Source of the DNA: an uncultured Verrucomicrobia subdivision 3 bacterium
GTDB lineage: Bacteria; Verrucomicrobiota; Verrucomicrobiia; Limisphaerales; UBA11358
Reading direction: 5' to 3'
DNA: 64,000 nucleotides
Assembly (NCBI GenBank): GCA_903922735.1
Contig: CAIXUZ010000060.1
Coordinates: forward strand, 175,883-239,882
Shown here: piece after piece, positions 33,559 through 42,420 of the stretch
How positions within the stretch are numbered: position 1 is the stretch's first letter
Layout of the letters: each line of letters starts with the position of its first letter
The notes under the pieces: generated by a model
Told to the model about the DNA's origin: nothing
Seen by the model: only the letters and a program-made list of their open reading frames with translations
Databases searched by the model: none
Position numbers and translations under genes: made by a program

Positions 33559-35286
33559 TCAAAGCTTTTTTAACTCCGTCCCCGCCAGTTGAATCAGCGG
33601 CTTGATCGTCGCCGCGCTAAAATCCAGCTGGCAGCCCGCCGCCGCGAACAAATCCGGCAACGGCCTGGAGCCGCCGAGCGTCAGGGATTTTTTGTAATCG
33701 CCCAGCGCCTTGGCCTGGTTCGCCTTGGAATTCGCCCACACCTGCAACGCACCGAGCTGCGCGATGCCGTATTCGACGTAATAAAACGGATACAGAAAAA
33801 TGTGCAACTGCCGGTGCCACGAGTGCGCGCGGACTTCCTCAAAGCCGCTGAAATCCACATCGCCGCCGAAGCGTTCCATCAGTTTCAAGTAAGCCGCCTT
33901 GCGCTCGGCGCGCGTGTGGCCGGGATGCGTGTAAATCCAATGCTGGAAACCGTCCACCACCGCCATCCATGGGAAAAAGCCGATGATGCCTTCAAGGTGC
34001 GTTTTGCGCGCGCGCGCCGCTTCCACCGGCGCGTAAAATTCCTCAATGAACTCGTTACCGAGCAGTTCCATCGCCATTGAGGCGACCTCGCAAAACTCGA
34101 TCGGCGCGCTGCGATACGGATACAAATCCTCGCCGCGTGTCGCCTGCGCGTGGAACGCGTGGCCGGCCTCGTGCAGAATTGTCTCCACGTCGCGCTGCAC
34201 ACCGACGGCATTCATGAAAATGAACGGCACGCGCGCCTCGCTCAGGGTTGACTGGTAGCCGCCCGGCGCCTTGCCCTTGCGGTTGTCGAGGTCAAGCAGC
34301 TGCTTGTCCTGCAGCTCCTGGAAATTCGCCGCGAGCCCCGCGTCGAGGTGATTGAAAATCTTCTGGGTGCGCGAAACCATTTCGCCAACATCGGCAAATG
34401 GCTTTAACGACGCGCGATTCTGCGGATCAACCGCCAAATCCCACGGGCGCAGCTTCTCCAGCTTTAACTGCCGCCGGCGGTCGTTCTGGATTTCGCAGAC
34501 GGCAGGCATGATCTCGCTTTCGATAGCGGCGTGGAATTTTACGCAATCGTCCGGCGTATAATCGAAGCGGCCTTTCTGGCGGAAAATGAATTCGAGATAA
34601 TTGTCGAAGCCCGCGTTCCTGGCGATCTGGTGACGGAGCTTGATCAGCTCCTCCATGATTTCCTCGCACTTCTCCACGTCTTGCAACCGGCGCGTGGCAA
34701 CGAGTTCCCAAGCCTCCTGCCGCAATGCGCGGTCCGGCTCTTCCAGAAAGCGCCCCATCTGCACCAGCGTTTTTTCCTCACCGCGAAAATTCACCGTCTG
34801 CGCACCGATGAGTTTTTGATATTGCTGGCCGAGCTTGGCCTCCTCGGTCTCCAGCGCCACGTTTTCCGGGCGGAACAGCTGGACGTGATTCGCCACATCG
34901 CGGTCAAAAACTTCGTAGCGCGGTTTGGGCAGGTTTTTCCGCTGCGGATGCGCGACGTAAAGCTGCTCCAGGGTGAACTGGCGCGGCTTGAGCTGCGGTT
35001 CGACGTGTTCAACAAAATACAGATACGCCTTTTCCGCCTCGGTATTGTCCGTATGGCACGTCATGGCAATGTTGCGGCGGCTCGCCTCCTCGTCGAGCGC
35101 GGCGGATAGCTCACTCCAGTCGAGCAGCCATTTTTCCAGGTCAGCCATGGATCTGGACTGTGCCATGCGCGCCGCAAGCTGGTCAAACAGCGGCGCAATC
35201 TGCGGCCAGTCGCCGAGATCAATGCCGGAAGGAACAAAGGAACGCGGTTTTGCAGGCAGCAATTTTCCAAACGGCAACAAATTCAT
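33559..35286 (-). CDS. M3 family oligoendopeptidase (PepF-like)
   Basis: The 575-residue cytoplasmic protein, from ATG 35286, has the thimet-oligopeptidase zinc motif HEAGHAFHAQA (HExxH) with the downstream Glu in FCEVASMAMELLG. It also has the C-terminal FYYVEYGIAQLGALQVW block. It degrades short peptides. It ends 12 nt from the convergent nnrDE stop. The alternative start eight codons upstream (35310) is less likely. Confidence 0.9.
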   Translation of the reverse strand: MNLLPFGKLLPAKPRSFVPSGIDLGDWPQIAPLFDQLAARMAQSRSMADLEKWLLDWSELSAALDEEASRRNIAMTCHTDNTEAEKAYLYFVEHVEPQLKPRQFTLEQLYVAHPQRKNLPKPRYEVFDRDVANHVQLFRPENVALETEEAKLGQQYQKLIGAQTVNFRGEEKTLVQMGRFLEEPDRALRQEAWELVATRRLQDVEKCEEIMEELIKLRHQIARNAGFDNYLEFIFRQKGRFDYTPDDCVKFHAAIESEIMPAVCEIQNDRRRQLKLEKLRPWDLAVDPQNRASLKPFADVGEMVSRTQKIFNHLDAGLAANFQELQDKQLLDLDNRKGKAPGGYQSTLSEARVPFIFMNAVGVQRDVETILHEAGHAFHAQATRGEDLYPYRSAPIEFCEVASMAMELLGNEFIEEFYAPVEAARARKTHLEGIIGFFPWMAVVDGFQHWIYTHPGHTRAERKAAYLKLMERFGGDVDFSGFEEVRAHSWHRQLHIFLYPFYYVEYGIAQLGALQVWANSKANQAKALGDYKKSLTLGGSRPLPDLFAAAGCQLDFSAATIKPLIQLAGTELKKL

Positions 35287-35301
35287 GCGGCAAGGATAGC
35301 G

Positions 35302-35340
35302 AAAAGGCACGCGGTGAAAACGTATTATTCACCGCGTGCC
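35302..35340 (-). terminator. Intrinsic terminator downstream of htpG
   Basis: A perfect 13-bp stem (GGCACGCGGTGAA / TTCACCGCGTGCC) with a 9-nt loop; on the minus strand TTTTCGC follows. It lies 19 nt after the htpG stop and upstream of the oligopeptidase start. Confidence 0.8.
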
Positions 35341-35359
35341 GCCTGAATTGAGAGATGAA

Positions 35360-37204
35360 CTATTCCTTCGCCAGCACTTTTTCCAGCAGCGAGTTCAGTC
35401 GCGTGAGCATCGCTCGCGGATCTTCCAGCAAGCCGGCAGCGACGCGGGCGTTGTCGAGAATCTGCTCGGCGACACTGCCGGCGAGGGCGGCATCCTTCTG
35501 GCGGATCGCCTCCAGGCGGGCAATCAGCGGGTGCGCCGGATTGATCTCAAAATCATGTTTGGCAGCGGGAATTTCGGGACCGTCCCGCTTCATTGCCTTC
35601 ATGATGCGGCGCATGCTGGCGGTCATGAATTTATCGGAATCCACCACCACGGCGGGACTGTCCACGAGCCGTTGCGAAACGCGCACTTCGTTGATCTTGT
35701 CGCCGAGCGTTTCCTTGAGCCACGTTGCCAGCGACTTCGCGGTGTCTTCAGACAGCGCGCCGTCTTTCTTCGCGCTTATGTTCAAATCCGCCTTCTCCGC
35801 GAGCTTGAGCGGCTTACCGTCGAAGGTGTGCAAATGCTCCATCACGAACTCGTCCCACGCGTCGTAGAGGAACAGCACCTCCCATTTGCGCTCCCGGAAA
35901 ACCTCGAAATACGGACTTGCCTCCGCCGCCTCGCGATTGGCCGCGAGCAGGCAATAAATCTCCTTCTGGTCGGACGGCATCCGCTTCCCGTAATCCGCCA
36001 GCGACGTGAGCTTGCCTTTGTCCATCGTGGACGACTCGAAGCGCAGCAATTTGCCCAGCGCTTCCTTGTGCGTGAAATCCGTGACCACCCCTTCCTTCAG
36101 AAACCGCTGATATTCGGTGTAAAACTTCGCGTAGGCTTCGACTTCCTTCTCCGATTGCTCGTCGAGAAATTTCAGGAACCTGCTGGTCAGCACCTTGTTC
36201 AGTTTCTGCATCAGCGAGGTGTCCTGCATCGTCTCGCGCGAGATGTTCAGCGGCAGATCTTCGCTGTCCACCACGCCTTTGAGGAAGCGCAGCCACTCGG
36301 GGAACAGGCCTTTCGCCTTCGCCTGGATGAGCACCTTGCGGCAATACAGGTTCACTTCGGAATCCATGCGGCCCATGCCGAGCGTTTCAAAATTGCGCGA
36401 CGGCACGAACAGCAGCGCCTGAATCGCCAGCGGGGCGTCCGCCGTGAAATGCAGGCGGAAGAGCGGCTTCTCGTGGTCGTGACCGACGAACGTGTAAAAC
36501 TCGTTGTATTCTTCCTCCTTGATCTCGTTCTTGTTCCGCGCCCAGATGGCTTGAACGGTATTCAGCCGCTTGGTGTTCAGCTCGATCGGAAACGGCACGA
36601 AGCTGGAATAGCGCTGGATGATTCGTTCCACGGTGCTTTCCTGCGCGAAATCCTTGGCGTCGTCCTTGAGTTCCAGCGTGATCCTGGTGCCGCGCGGTAA
36701 ATCGGCGGCGGGCGCGAGTTCATAACCACCCATGCCTTCGCTGGTCCACTGCCAGCCTTGCTCATCCGGCGCGAACGAGCGGCTCAACACGGTAACCTTC
36801 TTCGCCACCATGAAGGCTGAGTAAAAACCCACGCCAAACTGGCCGATGAGTCCCACATCCGGCTGTTTCTCCTCGGCGAGCTGTTTCAAAAATGCCTTGG
36901 TGCCGGAATGCGCGATGGTGCCGAGATTCTCGACCAGTTCGCCGTGCGTCATGCCGAGGCCGGTATCGGTGATGGTGACGGTGCCCGCCTTGTCGTCCGT
37001 GGTCACGGTGATGCCCGGCGCGACCTCGGATTGATACACCGGCTTGCCGGAAGACTGGTTGAAACGAAGCTTCTCGCAGGCGTCGGCGCTATTGGAAACC
37101 AGCTCGCGCACGAAGATTTCTTTGTCAGTGTAAAGCGAATGGATGACGATATTCAGCAGTTGCTGAATCTCCGCTTGAAAATGATGGGTCTCGGTCTTGC
37201 TCAT
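35360..37204 (-). CDS. htpG: Molecular chaperone HtpG (Hsp90)
   Basis: The 614-residue protein carries the GHKL ATP site: ELVSNSADACEKLRF, the DTGLGMTHGELVENLG lid and GTIAHSGTKAF, then GQFGVGFYSAFMVA and WTSEGMGGYEL. The middle domain has RGVVDSEDLPLNISRE in the usual form (here LKGVVDSEDLPLNISRE). A C-terminal dimer domain is present. It is an ATP-dependent cytosolic chaperone. Length is normal. No CIRCE or sigma-32-like promoter was recognised upstream in the 173-nt gap. Confidence 0.96.
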   Translation of the reverse strand: MSKTETHHFQAEIQQLLNIVIHSLYTDKEIFVRELVSNSADACEKLRFNQSSGKPVYQSEVAPGITVTTDDKAGTVTITDTGLGMTHGELVENLGTIAHSGTKAFLKQLAEEKQPDVGLIGQFGVGFYSAFMVAKKVTVLSRSFAPDEQGWQWTSEGMGGYELAPAADLPRGTRITLELKDDAKDFAQESTVERIIQRYSSFVPFPIELNTKRLNTVQAIWARNKNEIKEEEYNEFYTFVGHDHEKPLFRLHFTADAPLAIQALLFVPSRNFETLGMGRMDSEVNLYCRKVLIQAKAKGLFPEWLRFLKGVVDSEDLPLNISRETMQDTSLMQKLNKVLTSRFLKFLDEQSEKEVEAYAKFYTEYQRFLKEGVVTDFTHKEALGKLLRFESSTMDKGKLTSLADYGKRMPSDQKEIYCLLAANREAAEASPYFEVFRERKWEVLFLYDAWDEFVMEHLHTFDGKPLKLAEKADLNISAKKDGALSEDTAKSLATWLKETLGDKINEVRVSQRLVDSPAVVVDSDKFMTASMRRIMKAMKRDGPEIPAAKHDFEINPAHPLIARLEAIRQKDAALAGSVAEQILDNARVAAGLLEDPRAMLTRLNSLLEKVLAKE

Positions 37205-37377
37205 AGGGGCTGTTTACTTAATGAAGGAAATGCCAATCGTCAAGCGGACATATCATTTCCCGACAACCTTCAAACGGGATTAACATCCAAATATTCCTTC
37301 ACGCGGCTATTGATTTTTTTCCAAAGATTTGCAAAATCAACGCCCGATTTTAAACAACCGACATCACCAAACATTTT

Positions 37378-38004
37378 ATGAACGAATTCCAAACTGAAAT
37401 CGCGGAGCTGAAAACATTCATCGCCGACCTCAAAGCCGACCGCACCGCCACCAAGGAAAAGGAAAAACGCGAGGGCTGGACCAAATATGTTTCCCTGTCC
37501 GTGGTCATCATCGCCGTGATCGCCGCCATCGCGGCGCAGTGGGGCGGCAAATATAGCAGCCGCGTGCTGTCGCAACTGAACGACGCGACGTATTATCAAA
37601 CCCAATCCTCCGACCAATGGGCGTTTTACCAGGCCAAATCGATCAAGTTAAAAGCCTATGAAATCGGCCGCGACGAACTCGCCCGTTCCGTCGGGGCCAG
37701 CGACGCGGAAACCGTCAAGGTCATCAAGCATTACGAGGAGCAAATCGCCAGTTACAAAAAGGAGCAGAAAGACATCGAAGCCAAAGCCAAGGAATTGGAA
37801 TCAAAACGCGATGAGGCGCGAAAAATCGCCCGGCTCTCCAGCGAAAAAGGCAGCAAGATGGGCCTAGCCATCTCCTTCTTCTCCGTCGCCGTGGCGCTGG
37901 CTTCCATCTGCACCGTCACCAAGAAAAAGCCGCTCTGGTTTGTGGCGCTGGTTTTTGCCGGCGTGGCCATCACCCAAATGGTCATGGCGTGGATTTCGGC
38001 ATAG
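37378..38004 (+). CDS. DUF4337 family membrane protein
   Basis: The 208-residue protein has an N-terminal helix, a first membrane segment (VSLSVVIIAVIAAIAAQW), then the family signature SDQWAFYQAKSIKLKAYEI. A coiled-coil follows (HYEEQIASYKKEQKDIEAKAKELESKRDEA), and then two more membrane segments near the C terminus. The DUF4337 architecture fits; function is unknown. It is divergent from htpG and convergent with the copper ATPase gene (8-nt gap). Confidence 0.8.
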   Translation: MNEFQTEIAELKTFIADLKADRTATKEKEKREGWTKYVSLSVVIIAVIAAIAAQWGGKYSSRVLSQLNDATYYQTQSSDQWAFYQAKSIKLKAYEIGRDELARSVGASDAETVKVIKHYEEQIASYKKEQKDIEAKAKELESKRDEARKIARLSSEKGSKMGLAISFFSVAVALASICTVTKKKPLWFVALVFAGVAITQMVMAWISA

Positions 38005-38012
38005 CCGACCGC

Positions 38013-40355
38013 CTATCGCTTCCAACGCAACAAGCGCAGCGCGTTGCCGATAACAATCAAATCGGAAACGCCCATTGCCGCCGCGCAGAAAACCGGGCTG
38101 ATGAAGCCCATCGCCGCCAGCGGCACGCCGAGCGTGTTATAGAAGAATGCCCAGAACAGATTCTGTTTGATCGTCCGCAAGGTCGCGCGCGCCAGACCGA
38201 GCGCTTCCGGCACCGCTTCGATTTCCGATTTCAATAAAATGATATCCGCCGCCTCGCGCGCGATGTCGCTGGCGCGACTCACGGCGATGCCGAGGTCCGC
38301 CTGCGTGAGCGCCGGCGCGTCATTGATGCCGTCGCCCACAAAGGCCACGCGTTCGCCCTGCGCCTGAAGCTGCCGCACAAACTCCGCCTTTTTCTCCGGG
38401 CGCACTTCGGCGAAAACATTTTCGGCTGCGATGCCCACTTGCTTGGCAATGCTCGCCGCCGTCAGCGCATGATCGCCGGTGAGCAAATACGTTTTCAGCC
38501 CCTGCTGCTGAAGTTGTTCGACGACTTGCCTGGCGTTCGCCTTGACCGCATCCCGCACGGCAAACAGGCCGAACAAAGTTTTATCGGCAGCCAGCCCAAC
38601 AATCGTCGCCCCTTGCTGCGACCATTCGGAGATGAATTTCTCGCCCGCCGCCAAGTCCGCGCCACATTCACGCAGCCAGCGCAGCGAGCCGAGGCGAACC
38701 ATTTCCGATTTCCGATTTCCGATTTCCGATTTGGCTTCAACTCCCGCACCCCGAATCTCTTTCCAATCGGTCACTTCATTTTTTTCCGCCGTGATTTTGG
38801 CAATGGCCTGGCTGATGGGATGGGTGGAATGGCGCGCGAGGGCGGCGGCCAAAGCGTTGAATTCTGAATGTCGAATAGCAAATTCGGTTGCCGCCGCCAC
38901 CTCCGGTTTTCCCATCGTCAGCGTGCCAGTCTTATCAAACAACACGGCGGTGACATTGCCGGCTTTTTCCAGCGCCACGCCGTCGCGAATCAAGATTCCC
39001 CGCCGCGCAGCGGTATTGGCGCTGGCCATGATGGCGGCGGGCGTCGCCAGCCCCATCGCGCAGGGACAAGCGACAATCAAAATTCCCGCCGCGATGACGA
39101 AGGCTTTTTCCGCGCCGGCATGCGCAAACCAAAAGATTCCCGCCGCCAGCGCGAGGGCGACGACGACGGGCACAAAGACGTTGCTGATGCGGTCGCCCAG
39201 ACGCTGGATGTCGGCGCGGCTGGTCTGGGCGCGTTGCACGGCGGCGATGACATGCGCGAGCGCCGTCGCTTCACCGGTGGCCGTGACGCACAGGACGAGG
39301 CGGCCATTCAGATTCACCGTACCGGCGAAAAGTTCGCCGCCGGATTTTTTGTCGGCGGGAATGGATTCGCCGGTGAGCATGGCTTCATCCACGGCGGATT
39401 CGCCTTCGAGCACGACGCCATCCACCGGCACACGATCGCCGGGACGCAACGCAATGCGGTCGCCAATTTTTAGTTCCGCAACCGGAACCTCTGTTTCGAT
39501 TGCCGATTGCCGGTTGCCGGTTGCCGATTTGGAAAATGAAAATGATTTGAGATTGAATTCTCCCTCACCCCGGCCCTCTCCCGCTGGGAGAGGGAGAATG
39601 AGTTCCAGCGCCGGGTTAGAACCGGACACCGTAAATTTACGAAGCGCAGTCGGAGCTGTCCCTTCGCCTTTGGAGAGAGGGTCAGGGTGAGGGGAAAGGC
39701 GGCGCGCGGTCGGCGGCGCGAGGTTTAACAGAGATTTCAGCGCGCCGCTGGCCTGATCACTGACGCGGGCTTCGAGCCAGTGGCCAAAGCTGATCAGCGA
39801 AATAATGGCCGCGGCTTCCATGAAATAGACGTGTCCGCCATGGCCGCTGAACAGCGCCCAGACGCTGTAACCAAAAGCCGTGCTGGAGCCGAGCGCAACC
39901 AGCGCGTCCATGTTGGACTGGCCGACTTTGATTTGCCGCCATGCGCCGCGATAGAACTGGGCGCCGCAGAATACCTGCACCACACCCGCCAGCGCGAACG
40001 CCAGCCATTGGAACCACGGCGTCATGGCGAGGCGGAAAACCCATTCGCCAACCATCAACAGCGCGGTGACGGCGAGACCGAGAATCAAATTCCACTGCCA
40101 GCGGCCTTGCTTGGAGCCGGCAACGACGGCGGGCATTTCTTTCGCCACGAATCCGGCTTGAGCAATCGCCTTCAGCACGGCGGTCATGTTTTTTGCTTCC
40201 GCTGAAATCCAGCGGATGCTGGCGCGCTCGGCGGCGACGCTCACGGACACACTGTGAACGCCGGAGATTTTCTGAGCCGCCTCGGTGACTTTGCGGGCGC
40301 AGTTGTTACACGTCATGCCGGTGACGCGCAATTCGGTTGTGGTGGGTGAGGACAT
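38013..40355 (-). CDS. copA: Copper-type P1B ATPase with three repeat-derived inserts
   Basis: The 780-residue protein has an HMA domain (TGMTCNNCARKV), membrane CPC motif (VACPCAMGLATPAAIM), TGE loop (MLTGESIPA), DKTGTLTMGK, the HP motif in HSTHPISQAI and GDGINDAPAL. These are the marks of Cu(I)-exporting CopA. About 70 residues (roughly 216-290) between TARRLSPHP and EVPVAELKIGD, in the actuator-domain loop, are encoded by a REP-like palindrome plus a heptamer array. A second array encodes SEIGNRKSEM at about 543-552 in the nucleotide-binding domain. All core motifs remain in frame, so the protein may still work. Confidence 0.9.
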   Translation of the reverse strand: MSSPTTTELRVTGMTCNNCARKVTEAAQKISGVHSVSVSVAAERASIRWISAEAKNMTAVLKAIAQAGFVAKEMPAVVAGSKQGRWQWNLILGLAVTALLMVGEWVFRLAMTPWFQWLAFALAGVVQVFCGAQFYRGAWRQIKVGQSNMDALVALGSSTAFGYSVWALFSGHGGHVYFMEAAAIISLISFGHWLEARVSDQASGALKSLLNLAPPTARRLSPHPDPLSKGEGTAPTALRKFTVSGSNPALELILPLPAGEGRGEGEFNLKSFSFSKSATGNRQSAIETEVPVAELKIGDRIALRPGDRVPVDGVVLEGESAVDEAMLTGESIPADKKSGGELFAGTVNLNGRLVLCVTATGEATALAHVIAAVQRAQTSRADIQRLGDRISNVFVPVVVALALAAGIFWFAHAGAEKAFVIAAGILIVACPCAMGLATPAAIMASANTAARRGILIRDGVALEKAGNVTAVLFDKTGTLTMGKPEVAAATEFAIRHSEFNALAAALARHSTHPISQAIAKITAEKNEVTDWKEIRGAGVEAKSEIGNRKSEMVRLGSLRWLRECGADLAAGEKFISEWSQQGATIVGLAADKTLFGLFAVRDAVKANARQVVEQLQQQGLKTYLLTGDHALTAASIAKQVGIAAENVFAEVRPEKKAEFVRQLQAQGERVAFVGDGINDAPALTQADLGIAVSRASDIAREAADIILLKSEIEAVPEALGLARATLRTIKQNLFWAFFYNTLGVPLAAMGFISPVFCAAAMGVSDLIVIGNALRLLRWKR
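38701..38728. repeat. Heptamer array, ATTTCCG type, in copA nucleotide-binding domain
   Basis: Four perfect tandem copies of ATTTCCG, then a partial ATTTGGC, in the coding sequence. They are read on the minus strand as part of AKSEIGNRKSEM, where related ATPases have a short turn. Confidence 0.9.
39497..39531. repeat. Heptamer array, CGATTGC/CGGTTGC type, in copA actuator loop
   Basis: Five tandem units (CGATTGC twice, CGGTTGC twice, CGATTTG). They encode the KSATGNRQSAIE stretch just before the conserved EVPVAELKIGD strand. Confidence 0.9.
39560..39694. repeat. REP-like palindromic element in copA
   Basis: The outer arms (CCCTCACCC at 39562-39570, GGGTGAGGG at 39685-39693) are inverted. 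Inside the left half is a second hairpin, CCCTCTCCC / GGGAGAGGG. On the coding strand it reads SPHPDPLSKGEG ... LPLPAGEGRGEGEF, a peptide pattern that I recognise from translated REP-like repeats in many genomes. A related copy lies at 45193-45353. Confidence 0.85.
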
Positions 40356-40412
40356 TCGGTTCGCACAAGCATCCTGCCACGCTGTGACCGGTTCGTCGAA
40401 TTTCCTTTTGAA

Positions 40413-40470
40413 GTGGGTGGAGCGGGTTGCGCTGCGACCCGCTGTTCAGCCGCAGCGCGGCTGAACCCAC
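40413..40470. repeat. Branched palindrome between the GST-like gene and copA
   Basis: Outer arms GTGGGT / ACCCAC enclose two hairpins: AGCGGGT / ACCCGCT (7 bp) and GTTCAGCCGC / GCGGCTGAAC (10 bp). The result is a three-way, cloverleaf-like fold. It touches the stop codon of the GST-like gene. It looks like a REP-type element; it could also stall transcription from upstream. Confidence 0.7.
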
Positions 40471-40471
40471 C

Positions 40472-41131
40472 TCAGCGCACGAGACGGACGGTCTGCATGC
40501 AGCGATGCCACTCCCGCAGGTTCGGCAGCGACTTGGGCAGCGAGTAATGGCCGGAATGCAGGAAATTTCCCAGCATCCCGAACAGGTCGAAGTCCACGAA
40601 CAACGGGCGTTCGCCGAGGAGAAATTCCGAGTGCGCGAGCATCTGTTCATACGGTCCGAGCGCCGCTGCCAGTTTTTTAAGCCAGATTTTCCGGTCGGTG
40701 CGCCACTGGTCAATGCAGCCGCGGCCGAACTTGCGTTCCTTGAAGCGCTGGTATTGCAGTTGATCGGCGGGCTTGACGAAGTCGCGATACCAACTGTCAT
40801 TGAGCCGGAAGGTCGCGCCTTCGACTTCGCTCTCGATATGGCGCCAGAGCAGCGACTGCACACCTTCGCGGTCGGCAGGAAAGAGTTCGAGTTTCAGTTT
40901 TGCATCCAGATATTTGGCGACGATTTGCTGGTCGTCGGTGTCGTCGAAGACAACTTTCGCGCCGTCGCAGATGATGGGCACGCCATAATACTGGTGCTTC
41001 GTCAGTTTCCAAACCAGCGTGCGGTCCTGCGGCGGGATATTGATGATTTTGAAGCGCGCGCCGGAGAATTCGAGGATGCGTCGCTGAGGGATGCAAAACG
41101 GGCTCCAAGTGAATTGAATCAGTTCGATCAT
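40472..41131 (-). CDS. Glutathione S-transferase-like protein
   Basis: The 219-residue protein, from ATG 41131 (MIELIQFTWSPFCIPQRRILEF), has a thioredoxin-like N-terminal half. It has a possible active-site Cys in SPFCIPQ and the cis-Pro region YGVPIICDG, followed by DDTDDQQIVAKYLDAKL. The helical C-terminal half (to LREWHRCMQTVRLVR) fits the GST fold. Substrate unknown; the Cys suggests an omega-, zeta- or xi-like thiol transferase. It is downstream of nothing obvious and shares strand with copA. Moderate certainty of subfamily. Confidence 0.75.
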   Translation of the reverse strand: MIELIQFTWSPFCIPQRRILEFSGARFKIINIPPQDRTLVWKLTKHQYYGVPIICDGAKVVFDDTDDQQIVAKYLDAKLKLELFPADREGVQSLLWRHIESEVEGATFRLNDSWYRDFVKPADQLQYQRFKERKFGRGCIDQWRTDRKIWLKKLAAALGPYEQMLAHSEFLLGERPLFVDFDLFGMLGNFLHSGHYSLPKSLPNLREWHRCMQTVRLVR

Positions 41132-41212
41132 GCCCCATATTTCCGCCAACCGGCGCCGGAATTCAAGTGGAAAGCCGCTTTACTCTTATTGGCGCGGAGC
41201 TAGAATCGCCAC

Positions 41213-41884
41213 ATGGCTGGCGAATACGATTCCACCGAATTTATTGACACCGATTTTCTGGCGCAGAAATCGCCGTCCACCGCGCCGGCATCCGTTTACG
41301 GACGAGCGCCCTCCCCGGATGATGTGAACCGCAAGGTCGTCGAGGCGCAGCAAAAACTCGTCGAACTCAAGCGCGCGCAGGAAGAACTGGAGCGCGAACG
41401 GGCCGGCCTGGAGGAATTACGCCGCCGGCAAAATGAATTCCAGACCGGCCGCGACGAAGTCATCCAGAACCTCACCCGCGGTCTCGGCCTGCTCGAGGAG
41501 GCGGAATTTGTCGCCCGCCGCGACGCCGAACAGATGGTCAAGACCGTTGGCGATTTCCGCGCCGCGCTGACCAAGGTGCAGGCAATTCAAGACACGGCCT
41601 GGACCAAGGAAAATTTCCAGGTGGAACTCACCCGCGCGCTCACGACGATTGAGAATGCGCGGATGGAATGGAATTCCGCGCGGCTGAAAATCTCCGCGCT
41701 GGCCGGCGAAACCAAAGCCGCCGCCGCGCCGCTGGACAAGCATTCCCCCGCCTCCGCCGCACCGTCGCTGGCGGAACTGCCGTTTGGCCGGCTTTGCAAA
41801 ATCGGGCTGGCGATGACGTGGCCACTGCTGCTGGCGGCCCTTGTCGCCCTGGGCGTTTTCATCGCCATTCTGCTGCGAAAGTGA
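41213..41884 (+). CDS. Coiled-coil protein with C-terminal membrane anchor
   Basis: The 223-residue protein has an acidic N terminus (GEYDSTEFIDTDFLAQ), then a long coiled coil (VNRKVVEAQQKLVELKRAQEELERERAGLEELRRR) and an alpha-helical middle. An Ala/Pro linker leads to one C-terminal membrane helix (MTWPLLLAALVALGVFIAIL). I do not recognise the family. The following gene, 6 nt downstream, has the same architecture (helical N terminus, tail-anchor), so the two may form a membrane-tethered complex. This is inference from shape only. Confidence 0.7.
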   Translation: MAGEYDSTEFIDTDFLAQKSPSTAPASVYGRAPSPDDVNRKVVEAQQKLVELKRAQEELERERAGLEELRRRQNEFQTGRDEVIQNLTRGLGLLEEAEFVARRDAEQMVKTVGDFRAALTKVQAIQDTAWTKENFQVELTRALTTIENARMEWNSARLKISALAGETKAAAAPLDKHSPASAAPSLAELPFGRLCKIGLAMTWPLLLAALVALGVFIAILLRK

Positions 41885-41890
41885 GGCTGC

Positions 41891-42418
41891 ATGGGTTTGC
41901 TGAAAAAAAATCCCGATCTGATCTCCGACAAGGCGCGCTCGCTGAGCGCCGAGATCGCCGCGCTCGAAGCCGAAATCAAAAAGCTCGATTCGCAGCTGGC
42001 GCGGCCGGGCGAACCCAAATTCCGCTCCACCGTCACGCCGGCGGGCGGAACTATTATTTCCCGTGCGGTTGAAAAACCCGCGCCGACCCCGCCGTCCAAG
42101 CCCAGCGAGCCCGTTTTTGAAAAAATCGGCACCACCAAGCTGACTTCGCGCACCGAGAACGAGGTGCCGGAACTATTCAACGAGCTGGGCATCCGCAAAT
42201 ACGACCTGCCCGCGCTGTTCAACCGACTGCGCAACCATCTGCGCGGTCCGACGACGAGTAATCCGCGCCTCGTGAACTACCTCGCCGCCGGCGGCGTCCA
42301 AGGTCTGCGCCCGCTGCGCTACGAGAAGCGCGTCGCGCGCAACCGCTTCATCTGGCTCGTGGTAGTCGTGAGCTTTGTGCTGTTCGGGTTGTTTTACTGG
42401 CTGCTACCGAAACATTAA
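41891..42418 (+). CDS. Tail-anchored coiled-coil protein
   Basis: The 175-residue protein starts MGLLKKNPDLISDKARSLSAEIAALEAEIKKLDSQL (predicted coiled coil). A Pro-rich linker leads to a conserved-looking middle (NEVPELFNELGIRKYDLPALFNRLRNHLRG). A C-terminal membrane helix (FIWLVVVVSFVLFGLFYWLL) ends it. Function unknown. It sits between the other anchored coiled-coil gene and ogt with spacings of 6 and 2 nt, so the three are likely one transcript. Confidence 0.7.
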   Translation: MGLLKKNPDLISDKARSLSAEIAALEAEIKKLDSQLARPGEPKFRSTVTPAGGTIISRAVEKPAPTPPSKPSEPVFEKIGTTKLTSRTENEVPELFNELGIRKYDLPALFNRLRNHLRGPTTSNPRLVNYLAAGGVQGLRPLRYEKRVARNRFIWLVVVVSFVLFGLFYWLLPKH

Positions 42419-42420
42419 AA

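Noticed and set aside
37205..37377. Possible heat-shock operator (CIRCE) before htpG
   Set aside because: No TTAGCACTC-N9-GAGTGCTAA-like inverted repeat was found in the gap.
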